From Paraburkholderia sp. BL10I2N1 (GTDB lineage Bacteria > Pseudomonadota > Gammaproteobacteria > Burkholderiales > Burkholderiaceae): a DNA stretch of 64,000 nt. Below, piece by piece: positions 16,799 through 25,463 of this stretch; the stretch's first letter is position 1; every line of letters begins with the position of its first letter. A program made the translations under genes and the position numbers. The DNA is taken from assembly GCF_004361815.1 (NCBI RefSeq), contig NZ_SNWA01000002.1, forward strand, positions 124,001 through 188,000, in the 5' to 3' direction. The notes under the pieces were generated by a model. It searched no databases. It had not been told where the DNA came from and worked only from the letters and a program-made list of their open reading frames with translations.

Positions 16799-16802
16799 CT
16801 AA
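16799..16802. repeat. CTAA, right flank copy of the target duplication
   Basis: This CTAA matches that at 15171-15174 on the other side of the element and continues directly into native lysR sequence (ATCGTAGCC). Confidence 0.75.
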
Positions 16803-17222
16803 ATCGTAGCCGTCCGCGACCAGATCGACTGGTCGCTCGGTCAGTGTCACGTCGAGACTCACTTTCGGATACTTGCGCTTGAAGGTCGAGATCAACGGCA
16901 CGAGCCGGTTCACGGTCGCAGTCGTGTGGGCGACAAGCCGAAGTACACCGCTTGGCTCGCGCGTCTGCATCGAAGCATCCGCTTCCAGCGTCTCGAGATC
17001 GTCGAGAATCCGGGCGCAGCCTTGATAGAAGTGTTCGGCCGCTTCCGTCAAGGAGACCTGCCGTGTGGTCCGGTTAAATAGACGGCTGCCCAGACGCCGC
17101 TCGAGCCCTGCAATAGCCCGCGACACGACCGGGGTGGCGACGCCCAGCATGTCCGCGGCGCGCGTAAAGCTTTTCGCTTCGACGACCGAGCGAAAGACGC
17201 GCAAACTCTCGAGATAATCCAT
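16799..17222 (-). pseudogene. 5' part of the split lysR-type regulator gene
   Basis: MDYLESLRVFRSVVEAKSFT starts a canonical LysR helix-turn-helix (AADMLGVATPVVSRAIAGLE, RLGSRLFNRTTRQVSLTEA), followed by the linker helix and the beginning of the effector domain up to RPVDLVADGYDL. Translation then runs into the mobile element and stops after VTKKLSLRDL. The truncated product keeps the whole DNA-binding domain and dimerisation helix, so it might still bind DNA without ligand response. The rest of the gene is at 14665-15174. Confidence 0.88.
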
Positions 17223-17526
17223 ATAGCACCTTCGACAGGCTCATGAGTGATCGGATCGCCCGCGCGCCGATCCATGCATTCGGTCCTGGCGCTTTCCCTG
17301 TTCCGGATCGCCGTTTCCTCAACTACTCCTGGATTGCGGCAATGGTGCGTGACCGTATCTGAACATGCCTCAGAGTACGCGGTTCTTTTCGTGCGGTGGA
17401 ATAACGCACCTGGTTATTTTGTAAATGGACAGTTGTATGACGCGGAGAAGCAGAATATTGCAACTGTGCCTGCCGATCGCCATGCCTCGACAAATCCGAC
17501 AACGGGTCGCATCGCTTCGCCCGCGT
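17223..17526. other. Region upstream of lysR, no gene
   Basis: About 300 bp between the lysR start and the end of an MFS remnant. No coding region on either strand is convincing. It should carry the lysR promoter, but no clear -35/-10 pair or T-N11-A box was identified. Confidence 0.4.
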
Positions 17527-17710
17527 TCAGTGCGCGGCGGTCGCCGATGCGTCCGCGCCACCCGAGCCCGCACGTTCAGGTTTCGTGATCTGGAAGAGTG
17601 CGATCAACAACACAAAGATGCCGGCCGCACATAGGAGAGGTTGTTTGCGCCGAACTGTGCCGCCTGCTGCGTGATCGACTGGTTCACCGCGCCGTAGGCC
17701 TGCTGCCGCT
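17527..17710 (-). pseudogene. C-terminal remnant of a second DHA2-type MFS transporter
   Basis: The minus strand encodes RQQAYGAVNQSITQQAAQFG in one frame and, after a one-base shift, AGIFVLLIALFQITKPERAG to a stop at 17527. Together these resemble the last periplasmic loop, final transmembrane helix and tail of EmrB-like exporters. A TAG lies just upstream of the first part, and no more homology can be followed. It is a decayed gene end lying upstream of lysR in the same direction, so lysR may once have regulated it. Confidence 0.65.
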
Positions 17711-18010
17711 ATCTCCTACGATGGTCATGCGCCTGCACAGCATGCCTGGGCCTGGATGTCACCACCGTTCTGACAGGACAAACGCGTGAGCCTGGCAGAG
17801 CGTGTTCGAATCCTTTAGAGCGCGATGCCGGCTTAGCCTGGTTAGGGACGCGCGAGCGAGGCCGAGGTGTCCTGATAGGCAACAGGCCCGCCATCGTGGC
17901 CGAAGCGCCACGGCGAGCCTGTTTTTAAATGTGGGCGCGCAGGGGTGCCACGCGCTCCTATGGCAATGCCCGGCAACGCGTTGAGTCGCCAGCCATTCGC
18001 CAACGTCGGC
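17711..18010. other. 300 bp without recognisable content
   Basis: Between the MFS remnant and the DUF4148 gene no frame on either strand shows family resemblance. It probably includes decayed sequence of the former transporter gene and the DUF4148 gene's 3' region. Confidence 0.4.
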
Positions 18011-18310
18011 TTATTGACCGAAGAAAACCGGCTTGATACCGCTGGTGCTTGCGAGACGGCCAGTCTGCGACGATCCACCGACCGCAGGGCCGTAGCCGCT
18101 ATCTTGCCCAGCAACAGCCGCTTGCCCGGTGGGGACATTCGCCGGGAAATCAACCGTGTTCGCGTTCGCCGGATTGAAGCCAGCCTTTTCGAGCTGGACG
18201 ATCTCGTCCTGCACCTGTTGACGTGTCACGGGGCCGTTCGACTGTGCAAACGAAGCGACCGGTGCGGCGAGAACGAGAGCGAGGGCAACAGCCTTGACGT
18301 GCGATTTCAT
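18011..18310 (-). CDS. DUF4148-family small secreted protein
   Basis: The 99-residue protein has a signal peptide (MKSHVKAVALALVLAAPVAS, cleavage after SFA). A DUF4148 core follows: VTRQQVQDEIVQLEKAGFNPA, the pattern repeated in many copies across Burkholderia genomes. The ATG at 18310 has a strong GGAGG upstream. An earlier in-frame methionine is unlikely to be used. The function of the family is unknown, and the mature protein is expected in the periplasm or outside. It stands alone, with 390 bp to the next gene. Confidence 0.88.
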   Translation of the reverse strand: MKSHVKAVALALVLAAPVASFAQSNGPVTRQQVQDEIVQLEKAGFNPANANTVDFPANVPTGQAAVAGQDSGYGPAVGGSSQTGRLASTSGIKPVFFGQ

Positions 18311-18704
18311 GATTACCACCTCCAGAGATTGTTTTGTAAGGCGTCTGCAAACACGTTTGCCTGCAGTCGTTGGAGCGAGTCTAGGAGGGGGTAAATCCGG
18401 GGTAAATACCTCATTTCTCAATTCACTATTGCCGCCAGCGTGACAATGGAGACGACATTCCGTTGCCGCCCCGGTGATTGGGCACGTCGACCCTCCCGCT
18501 CACAATGGCGCGATTGCTCTTTGATGTCGGTATTACGTCCTGCACCCGACCACGGCGCCGGCGAGAGAAACGTTCAGGTTGGGCCGAAAACACTTCCGGC
18601 CCAACGTCTCTGCTTCGTTGCCCGCCGCCGGCATACAGACGCTCCAGTGAAGCAGGACGTGTCGTACCCGGGCGAAACGGGCAGAGTCAAAACATTCCCG
18701 GGTA

Positions 18705-19100
18705 TCAGGAAGCCAGGTCGGGCGGTAGTTTCCCGCCGTTTGCGGCAAGCGCCTGCATCACCTGCTTGTGCAACCAGATGTTCATGCTGGCCGAGTCGTT
18801 CATGTCGCCGGAGTAATTCAGTTCCTGTGCGAGTTGTTTGCGATGCTCCAGGCTGCTGTCGACACCCAACGCCTTCATCGTATCGACGATCGACGTGCGC
18901 CAGTTCAACGTCTGACCGCTGTCGCTCACAAACTGGTCCATGACGGCCGCAACGTCGACGTCTGCAAGCGGTGCTGCAGTCGCTGCGGGGGAAGCCGCTT
19001 GTGCAACGGCTGGGTCCGGCGTCGGCTCGACAGCGGGCGCTGCCTCATCTGGCTTCGCCTTGCCGAAAAGCTTGTTCACGATAGTTCCGAAAATGCTCAC
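18705..19100 (-). CDS. DUF3597-family protein
   Basis: The 131-residue protein starts at GTG 19100 (SIFGTIVNKLFGKA), chosen because GGAGG lies 5 bp before it. After an Ala/Pro-rich linker (residues about 17-45) the conserved domain reads VDVAAVMDQFVSDSGQTLNW, RTSIVDTMKALGVDSSLEHR, and ends with NIWLHKQVMQALAANGGKLP, the DUF3597 signature. The domain is alpha-helical in known structures, and its function is unknown. A perfect palindrome TTTGACA-5-TGTCAAA lies 100 bp upstream and may control it. Confidence 0.88.
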   Translation of the reverse strand: MSIFGTIVNKLFGKAKPDEAAPAVEPTPDPAVAQAASPAATAAPLADVDVAAVMDQFVSDSGQTLNWRTSIVDTMKALGVDSSLEHRKQLAQELNYSGDMNDSASMNIWLHKQVMQALAANGGKLPPDLAS

Positions 19101-19682
19101 TTGATCCTCCTTGGGGATGGGCACCCGCACAGCCAGCGCAACGCACCTCCTATGCCGGTGCCTTAAGTATGATAGGTCAACTGCGCAGCGCGAAGAATGT
19201 TTGACAAATAGTGTCAAATGGGAGTGAATGTCGTTGCGCACCCATCATCATGAAAATGACTCGTTACAATTTTTTGTCATCCTTATCATTTTCAATCTGA
19301 ACGTCGAATGCGACGGTTGAGCAATCGCGCAGGAGCAGTTTCAAACCTTGTTCGACACGTGTTCTTCCGTGCTGGTCCTTAAAACACCTGACGGAGTTTT
19401 CGGTTGGCTTCGGAAGTCACCGTTCATGCTAGGATTTTCCAGAACGCGTACCTTGGCACCTATGTCGCGTCATGTTTTTCGAATTGGGTACGCGAAGGAA
19501 GCAGCTGAAGGCATGTGAACGGGCGTCTATCGCAGACATCCGCGCTCCGCTACAGCGGAGCGTTATTCGAGAGTCGGAGCGGGTTGGTCAACACATATCG
19601 AACTCCCCCGACCATGATCGAGGATTCATCGCATTCGAAGCCGCGCGCGGCGGATTCCGTGCCCATGTAGAGGGAGGCCAGC
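19101..19682. other. 582-bp divergent intergenic region
   Basis: It separates the leftward DUF3597 gene from a rightward small gene. It holds a perfect inverted repeat at 19200-19218. The sequence around 19255-19300 is visibly A/T-rich (ACAATTTTTTGTCATCC), fitting a promoter region. No gene is seen on either strand. Confidence 0.4.
19200..19218. promoter_or_regulatory. Perfect operator-like palindrome TTTGACA-N5-TGTCAAA
   Basis: TTTGACA at 19200-19206 and TGTCAAA at 19212-19218 form 7-bp arms with a 5-bp spacer in the promoter region of the DUF3597 gene. The half-site also contains a consensus -35 hexamer TTGACA. The same half-sites occur at the right edge of the window (63863-63927). The cognate regulator is not identifiable. 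Confidence 0.5.
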
Positions 19683-19955
19683 ATGTGGGAGATGATCGAA
19701 CACGAAGGCTTTGAAATCTGGGTGCTGCCGATCCTCGCATATGGGCCGTCTGCGCCTGACGCGCTCTATCACTACTCTGGGTACTTATGCCGTCATGGTA
19801 CAGACGCTCACGTTTTGGGCCAAAGCACGCGCTTCTACGAACTCGTTTCGACATTTCAGAGCGAGGACGAAGCCCGCGACGCCGGGTATCGAGAGGGGCG
19901 ACGTCAAGTTGACAAGCTTGTCGCCGCCGTCGCATCGCACGTCGAGAAAGGCTGA
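19683..19955 (+). CDS. Small hypothetical protein (90 residues)
   Basis: MWEMIEHEGFEIWVLPILAY begins a 90-residue soluble protein with no recognised domain. Aromatic residues cluster in YHYSGYLCRHGTD, and the C-terminal half is charged and helical (SEDEARDAGYREGRRQVDKL). A GGGAGG lies 4 bp before the ATG at 19683, and a second ATG at 19692 is possible. The pattern resembles single-domain Burkholderia hypothetical proteins that modify or sense small ligands, but I cannot assign a function. It is monocistronic as far as seen. Confidence 0.65.
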   Translation: MWEMIEHEGFEIWVLPILAYGPSAPDALYHYSGYLCRHGTDAHVLGQSTRFYELVSTFQSEDEARDAGYREGRRQVDKLVAAVASHVEKG

Positions 19956-20529
19956 CTTCATAGCCCCCTCACCTTGCTCGCATTCTGCGCGTGATGACGC
20001 GACCCGCGTCGCGGTGCCGTCGCCGTTCTGCATAGAGCTGTCGATGTGCAAGCCACCGACGAACGGGACATCAGGGCCGTACACGCCAGGAGTCGGGCGG
20101 CGGATTCAATGAGTTGGCAAGCGTGACGTTGTTGCCGCGTCCTTCGTTCGCGTCGTACCTGAACCTGGTGGCACAGGCCGCAACAGTATGATGCTCGACG
20201 CCTGCCCTGCATCGCACCTGCCGGTTCGTGAAATAGCGGCAGAGAACGAAACAGGGCGAGCAATGGAATTTCAATCGGCGGGATTCGTTAACAACCGGGT
20301 CGGACTGGATCATCGTGGACAGAAAACCTCAACAGATTGATCGCTCCGACAGAGGGCTTTCGTCGGCGTGTTGCCGCCACGATCCCTGGCACCTGAGCTG
20401 CGCATGACAAGTTGTCGCCGTTCGATGAGAGGGTTACATTGTTTTCGCGGCTGCACACTCAAATTGTCGTGTAATCGTCTGAATAAAGCGTGTTGAATGG
20501 TCAGGCGAAAGAATTCGGAGAATGCTGCA
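19956..20529. other. 574-bp stretch with no supported gene
   Basis: Overlapping open frames occur on both strands but show no family resemblance and overlap one another. The A/T-rich part at about 20440-20510 (ATTGTCGTGTAATCGTCTG) probably holds the promoter of the rightward membrane protein gene. Confidence 0.4.
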
Positions 20530-21114
20530 ATGTCCAAACGTGCCGAGCTACCGAAATCGGGTGCCGCTGACCCGGATACAGGCGTCAATCTTGCAGTCGA
20601 TCCGGCGTTGGACACATCGCCTGCGCAGTTCGGACGGCTCGCGCTTTGGGTCGCCTCAGCAAGCGCACTGGCGGTCGGGGTTATGGGGACAGCCGCGTAC
20701 GGCATCTGGTTCAACCACGACCAGCGTATCTATATCGAGGCGTTGGCGAGCGCGCGACAGGCGCTCCGGATGAGTGTCGCAACGTCCGCAACGCACCAGG
20801 CGCCCTCTTCTGACCCCGTGACGCAATCATCACCGCTTCCTGCGCTCGAAACCACGGTTGTCAGCGCTCAGGCCACCCTGCCCGCTTCTTCTGCTCTGTC
20901 CGATCAAGGCTCTGCACCTTCTACAGATTCTGCTGCAGCGCAAATGACGACGGCACGGCCTGGTCTGGTGAACTGTGCCAGCCCACAAACCCGACGCCGT
21001 TCGACGTCGCCGGTCAGGCCGAACAGCAGAGAATCGAGCCGCACGAGCTCGGCCTTTTATCACGTAAGCTATCGGCATGGCACCGGAAGCCAGCGGGACA
21101 CCTACGCCCACTGA
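20530..21114 (+). CDS. Hypothetical single-TM protein, probably frameshifted near its end
   Basis: MSKRAELPKSGAADPDTG starts a protein with one transmembrane helix at about residues 37-60 (LALWVASASALAVGVMGTAA) and a Ser/Thr/Ala/Pro-rich periplasmic stretch. After about residue 140 the frame turns arginine/serine-rich and unconvincing. A neighbouring frame carries a more protein-like tail (NPTPFDVAGQAEQQRI, KLSAWHRKPAGHLRPLMIDI) that runs to a stop at 21218. I infer a frameshift around 20930-20980. No domain is recognised. The following diguanylate cyclase gene overlaps this region and may be cotranscribed. Confidence 0.5.
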   Translation: MSKRAELPKSGAADPDTGVNLAVDPALDTSPAQFGRLALWVASASALAVGVMGTAAYGIWFNHDQRIYIEALASARQALRMSVATSATHQAPSSDPVTQSSPLPALETTVVSAQATLPASSALSDQGSAPSTDSAAAQMTTARPGLVNCASPQTRRRSTSPVRPNSRESSRTSSAFYHVSYRHGTGSQRDTYAH

Positions 21115-21160
21115 TGATCGACATCGCCCGCGGCATGGCGGCGACAAGCGCGCCCTTCCC

Positions 21161-22225
21161 ATGCGCATCAAGCCGGGGCCAGCGACGATGGCCGGCGCGT
21201 CGTTGGCTTGTCTCCTGATTGGGCTTGCATTGCTCGCGTTGCAAGTCAAGGCCATCTATTCTGACCATCTAAAGCAGGAATATATTGGACTCGTTCTCGA
21301 CGCGATAGAACGCGCGGAAAATGCGCGGAATTCGCTCGGCGTCCTGCAGCGAACGGCCGATGATAATGACACCCAGTCGGAAGGCTATCGACACGCTCGT
21401 ATCGACCTCGCTGCCCGCGTTGCGACGCTCGCTGCCCTGGTGGATGCGAGCCCGTCCCCTGCACCGCAGATCCCTCGATCCGCGCTTTCGCCCGACGCAA
21501 ATCCTGATGATACGAAGGTGCTGCTCGACACGGCATCCGCGTATTGGCGTGGGCAGCGCGATCGCGACAGCGCCGATACGCGCACACGTATCCGTCGCAT
21601 CGCGGACACGCTAATCGTTCTGTCTGCGCTCGTGTTCGGCCTGCTGACCACCGCGCTCGTGATGTATGCAAAGCGCACCCGGCAACTGGCAGGCGAGTCG
21701 CACGAATTCGAACACGCCGCGCTGCACGATGCGATGACCGGTCTGCCGAACCGGCGGAAATTGCTTGCCACGCTCGAAGAAAGCGCGGCACGGCCGTTTG
21801 ACGGTCAAACGCCCTCGCGAATCGCCGTGCTCTATATCGATCTGGACGAGTTCAAACGAGTCAATGACTCGTTCGGTCATCGCGTCGGCGATGAATTTCT
21901 GATCGCTGTTGCCAGTCGCTTTCGTCAATCGGTTCGCCTGGTCGACGTCGTGGCACGGATCGGTGGCGACGAGTTTGCCGTGTTGGTCCGTGAGTTTTCG
22001 ACTGACGCCGAACTAGGTGCAATTGCGCAACGTCTCATCGCCTGCGTGACGCAGACAGACGAACAGTTGGGGATTGGACTTGTCAGGGCCAGCATCGGCA
22101 TCGCGAGTTTTCCCGATCCCGTCGCAGACTACCGTCGCCTCGTCGCCACGGCCGACGAAACGATGTATCGAGTAAAACGGAACGGCAAGAACGGTTATGC
22201 GTTCGCGACACGGGCGAGCTGGTAG
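21161..22225 (+). CDS. Membrane-bound diguanylate cyclase (GGDEF)
   Basis: The product makes cyclic di-GMP from two GTP. Two transmembrane helices (about residues 10-31 and 175-196) bracket a 140-residue periplasmic sensor domain of no known type. The cytoplasmic GGDEF domain begins HDAMTGLPNRRKLLATLEES and contains the intact active site RIGGDEFAVL. RLVD, five residues before GGDEF, is a complete inhibitory I-site, so product feedback is expected. The start is uncertain: ATG 21077, 21161 or 21188 are in frame and none has a strong ribosome site. 21161 is chosen to limit overlap with the upstream gene. Confidence 0.88.
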   Translation: MRIKPGPATMAGASLACLLIGLALLALQVKAIYSDHLKQEYIGLVLDAIERAENARNSLGVLQRTADDNDTQSEGYRHARIDLAARVATLAALVDASPSPAPQIPRSALSPDANPDDTKVLLDTASAYWRGQRDRDSADTRTRIRRIADTLIVLSALVFGLLTTALVMYAKRTRQLAGESHEFEHAALHDAMTGLPNRRKLLATLEESAARPFDGQTPSRIAVLYIDLDEFKRVNDSFGHRVGDEFLIAVASRFRQSVRLVDVVARIGGDEFAVLVREFSTDAELGAIAQRLIACVTQTDEQLGIGLVRASIGIASFPDPVADYRRLVATADETMYRVKRNGKNGYAFATRASW

Positions 22226-22236
22226 AAGCAGTCCTG

Positions 22237-22410
22237 TCAGCAGGAGCGTCGAAACAGTGCACGGCCGGCACGATACAGGCATGCCTTGACGTCGCGGACA
22301 TCCTGATCGCTGATCTTCACGATAGCCGTGTACGGCATGGCCGGATACAGGTATTCGCTGTGCCTGCCTCTGCCTTCCTTGACCACGCGATTCACAGGCA
22401 AGGTGTCCGC
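22237..22410 (-). pseudogene. Remnant of a c-type cytochrome domain
   Basis: Immediately downstream of the second diguanylate cyclase gene, the minus strand reads VKEGRGRHSEYLYPAMPYTA and then VKISDQDVRDVKACL. This is the methionine-ligand region of cytochrome c domains found in alcohol/aldehyde dehydrogenase cytochrome subunits (YLYPAMPYT, SDxDVRxLxAYL). The CxxCH part is absent and a stop follows after RAGRALFRRSC. It is a short relic, with no start codon or complete heme site. Confidence 0.6.
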
Positions 22411-24198
22411 TCAGCGACGACTTTCCTGCTCCGTCGCGGAGGCCTGTCCCGTCTCAACCTCGATGCGATTTCGCCCGGCAAGCTTCGCCCGATAAAGCAG
22501 CCCATCGGCGCGCTTCAGCAACGACGAGACGTCAGGCGAGTCCGCGCGCGCCGCAAACGCAATGCCGAAGCTGGCGGTTATCGTAAAGTCCCAGGCCTGC
22601 CCGTCGGTCACCTTCGTCCGCGAAAGTTTTTCTTGCAGCCGGTGCGCCGTGCTGACCGCCTGCGCGCGATCCAGCACTTCCATCAGCACGGCGAATTCCT
22701 CACCGCCGATACGCGCGACGATGTCTTCCTTGCGCCACGTCTTGCGACACAGATCGGCCACGGCCTGCAATGCGTAGTCGCCTGCTGCGTGTCCGTAGGT
22801 GTCGTTGATCTGTTTGAAATGATCGATGTCGAACATGATGAGCGCCAGTTCCGGCTCACGCGCGTCGCGCTTCAGGCACGTCGCTCGCGCGCGCGCTTCA
22901 AACGCGCGACGATTCAGCAACTGGGTCAGCGAATCGGTTTCCGCCATCGTCCTGAGTTCGGCGATCAGGCGATGACGTTCCTGCTCGAGCCGGGTTCTCT
23001 CGATGTTGTTCGTCTTCAGGATCTGCACGGCGTTGAAGAGTTTCCCGATCTCGCCGCGATACACGTCCAACGGAACTTCTACGGCATGGTCGCCAGTCGC
23101 GAGCGCGCGGACGATGCGCGTCGCCTCCACGAACGGCCGGATCACCTGCTCGCGGAACAGCCATACCATCAGCAGCAGGCCGCCCATCAGAACGAGCGCG
23201 AGACTTCCGGTGCCGACCAGTAATGCCAGTTCGGTGTCCCGGTGCGAGCGCACCTCGGTTTCGGCAAGATCCAGTACTTCGTCGCGCAGGTCGACGATCG
23301 GCCTCATCAGTGGAACGTACTGCTCTGCAAAGAAGCCCGTCGAGAGGCCCGCCCCTTCAGGACGGCGCGCGAGTTCGCGCACCTTCGCAACGTAGGCGAG
23401 CCCGTCGCCAAAATACTGCCGCTCGACCTGGACAAAGGCTTTGCGGGCCGGCGCCGGATGATCCTGCACGCGCGGCAGCATCAGCGCGCGCAACTGGTCG
23501 ATCCGGCCACGCGTCAGTTCGATGGCCAGTTGCTCGCGCTCAGTCAACGGGCGATGCGAAGCCAGTGCGGGAGTGAAGCGCGAGCCGAGCAACCCGGCCT
23601 GCTCGCGCAGCGTGGCGGCGAGCCGTGCGACCATCAGGCAGTTCAGCGAATCCGGGTCGCCCTTGACGATTTCGGCGGTACTTGCGTCCGTGACCGAGGA
23701 GAATTGCGGAATCACGTCGACCAAGCGGTCGACCGCTTCTTCCAGTTCGCGGTCGGTGCGCTGCGCAAGGGGCTTCTGGATGAGGCGGTCGATGTTCGCG
23801 CGGGCGGCGGCCAGGTCGGCCTGAGCCTGCTTTACCGTAACGAGTTTCCCGACGCATTGTGAACAGTCGCTGGCCGCGAGACGGTCGAGCAACTGCCGGA
23901 AACGGATGTCGCTATCACGGCGCGCATTGTGTAGCGCAGCCATACGTGCTTCGGGAATCGGCACGTCTTCTCCGAGCACCCCATTGGTGGGGCCGCGCTC
24001 AAAGGACACCTTTTCCGCGACAAGCAGCGCGCTGCGATAGGTCTGGAACGCCCGCAGGCCCTGATCGGCGTCGGCATAGGCATGCCACTGGTACGTCAGG
24101 AGCCAGCCGGACACCGCGAGAAGCGGAACGCAAAGCGCCGCTGCGATCACGCCGAAGCGCCGATCGATCGACATGGCTGATGAGACAGTTCTAAGCAT
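22411..24198 (-). CDS. Membrane diguanylate cyclase with periplasmic sensor and HAMP linker (GGEEF)
   Basis: This protein of about 595 residues has an N-terminal transmembrane helix (GVIAAALCVPLLAVSGWLLT) and a large, mostly helical periplasmic domain of about 290 residues with a CSQC pair. A second helix (ALLVGTGSLALVLMGGLLLM) is followed by a HAMP linker (RPFVEATRIVRALATGDHAV), a coiled segment and a GGDEF domain (DSLTQLLNRRAFEARARATC). The active site is RIGGEEFAVL. RKED five residues upstream is a full I-site. The ATG at 24198 is preferred among three candidates. The helical sensor resembles nitrate/nitrite or chemoreceptor-like four-helix sensors, ligand unknown. Confidence 0.9.
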   Translation of the reverse strand: MLRTVSSAMSIDRRFGVIAAALCVPLLAVSGWLLTYQWHAYADADQGLRAFQTYRSALLVAEKVSFERGPTNGVLGEDVPIPEARMAALHNARRDSDIRFRQLLDRLAASDCSQCVGKLVTVKQAQADLAAARANIDRLIQKPLAQRTDRELEEAVDRLVDVIPQFSSVTDASTAEIVKGDPDSLNCLMVARLAATLREQAGLLGSRFTPALASHRPLTEREQLAIELTRGRIDQLRALMLPRVQDHPAPARKAFVQVERQYFGDGLAYVAKVRELARRPEGAGLSTGFFAEQYVPLMRPIVDLRDEVLDLAETEVRSHRDTELALLVGTGSLALVLMGGLLLMVWLFREQVIRPFVEATRIVRALATGDHAVEVPLDVYRGEIGKLFNAVQILKTNNIERTRLEQERHRLIAELRTMAETDSLTQLLNRRAFEARARATCLKRDAREPELALIMFDIDHFKQINDTYGHAAGDYALQAVADLCRKTWRKEDIVARIGGEEFAVLMEVLDRAQAVSTAHRLQEKLSRTKVTDGQAWDFTITASFGIAFAARADSPDVSSLLKRADGLLYRAKLAGRNRIEVETGQASATEQESRR

Positions 24199-24820
24199 CG
24201 AATCCAGGCACGGGTTATTCAGGCAGACCACTTCGTATCCGCATTTAACGGTACATCGGGAACAAACTTGAACGTGACACCCTCAGGTCGATACCCATTC
24301 CGCTGGAGCAGCCCCCTGATGAGGCGAAGCCGTCTGTCGAGGGGCGCCGTCCAGCAAGGCCCACGGCCGTGCCCCAGCGGCGAGCCGCCGTGCACACTTC
24401 GCGATAAACGGCGACGAAGACGACCATTATCCGCCCGGGAACCTGGGATCGACAGCGGCGGGCATGGGCCACCCATGGCGTCTCTGGGCGAGGCGTTATG
24501 GTATCGGACACAGGGTGAGGCCGCCCAGGATTTTTGCACTGTTCACTAGCGGGCGCACAACGATGACCTCGATTCGCTGGCTTTGGTCTGACGTTTGCGG
24601 GTCTAATGGGCTGTCAACTGCCATTAGTACCGGGAGCCGATTTTCAATCAGCGATTGATGACGGGCTGACCGGTCAAGCGGCAGTGACAGCCTGCGTCGA
24701 CTCAAGGCTCGTGGCCCGGTGTCTCGCGGCCGGCGGGGACCCGCGCAAGAGCGGGCGGGTCTGTTCGGTTGTGTGATCATCGCGCATCGATCGAGATGCC
24801 GGCGAGCGTCACTTCGGACT
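24199..24820. other. 622-bp stretch with no supported gene
   Basis: Near 24219-24320 the minus strand has a protein-like tail (LLQRNGYRPEGVTFKFVPDV) to a stop at 24219, but the frame upstream is not convincing, so it may be a decayed gene end. The remaining sequence has no coding character that I can support. Confidence 0.35.
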
Positions 24821-25045
24821 TTAATGCTGCCCGGCGTTCAGCAGCATCCACATCCGTCGCGCCGGCGGGCCGGCCAGCAGCCGTGCGAATACCGCACCGC
24901 AACGCACACACGTGTAGTGCTGCTCGACTGTCGCGTCTTTGACGCCACCACTGCCATTGAGCGTCAGCGTGTCGTGCGGCTCGGCATGAGCGGGCTGCCC
25001 ATAAAGATCCGCGCACGGCGTGCACGGTTGAATCCAGAGTTCCAT
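24821..25045 (-). CDS. Small two-CxxC hypothetical protein
   Basis: The 74-residue protein starts MELWIQPCTPCADLYGQPAH and contains a second cysteine pair in HYTCVRCGAVFARLL. Two CxxC pairs in a small soluble protein suggest a structural zinc site. The middle (DTLTLNGSGGVKDATVEQ) looks like a beta hairpin. The composition and the clean end WMLLNAGQH argue that it is real. I recognise only a general similarity to uncharacterised Burkholderia proteins. No partner genes are evident. Confidence 0.6.
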   Translation of the reverse strand: MELWIQPCTPCADLYGQPAHAEPHDTLTLNGSGGVKDATVEQHYTCVRCGAVFARLLAGPPARRMWMLLNAGQH

Positions 25046-25463
25046 TTTTTAGTCAGGACAGATGTGCTGCACCACCGGCCCAAGGCTCGCGAAACAGCTG
25101 TGTGGGAACACGATCATGAAAGCGGCCAGGACGGGTCAAGCCATTGCGCCCCGTCTGTTGTCGAAGCTTACGCCACCGAGCACACCTGCTGCCAGTGAAT
25201 TCAGCGGAGAGCCTCGCTGTAAGGTCGTTGATCTCACGCCACGATATGATAATTTTCAAACCGTGAGGCACAATCTAACCCCGGATACTGACCGTGTCGG
25301 CCAACGGGCCGCGGCCCCGGGGTTGATCCGGAACGGGGCGGGTGTTCGATTTGAGCCGACAGCATGGCGGCACGAGCACCACCGGATGATCGATCCAGCC
25401 GGCCGCTGCCTGCACACGGAATGATGGCATTCTCCGAATTCAAGGCTTTTTCGACGGGTTTTC
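25046..25463. other. 418-bp divergent intergenic region
   Basis: It separates the small CxxC gene (leftward) and the TAXI-type gene (rightward) and should hold both promoters. The A/T-rich motif ATATGATAATTTTC at about 25243-25257 is the likeliest promoter position. No gene is recognised. Confidence 0.4.

Noticed and set aside
19785..20084. 99-codon minus-strand frame
   Set aside because: It overlaps the better-supported plus-strand small gene at 19683-19955 and shows no family resemblance.
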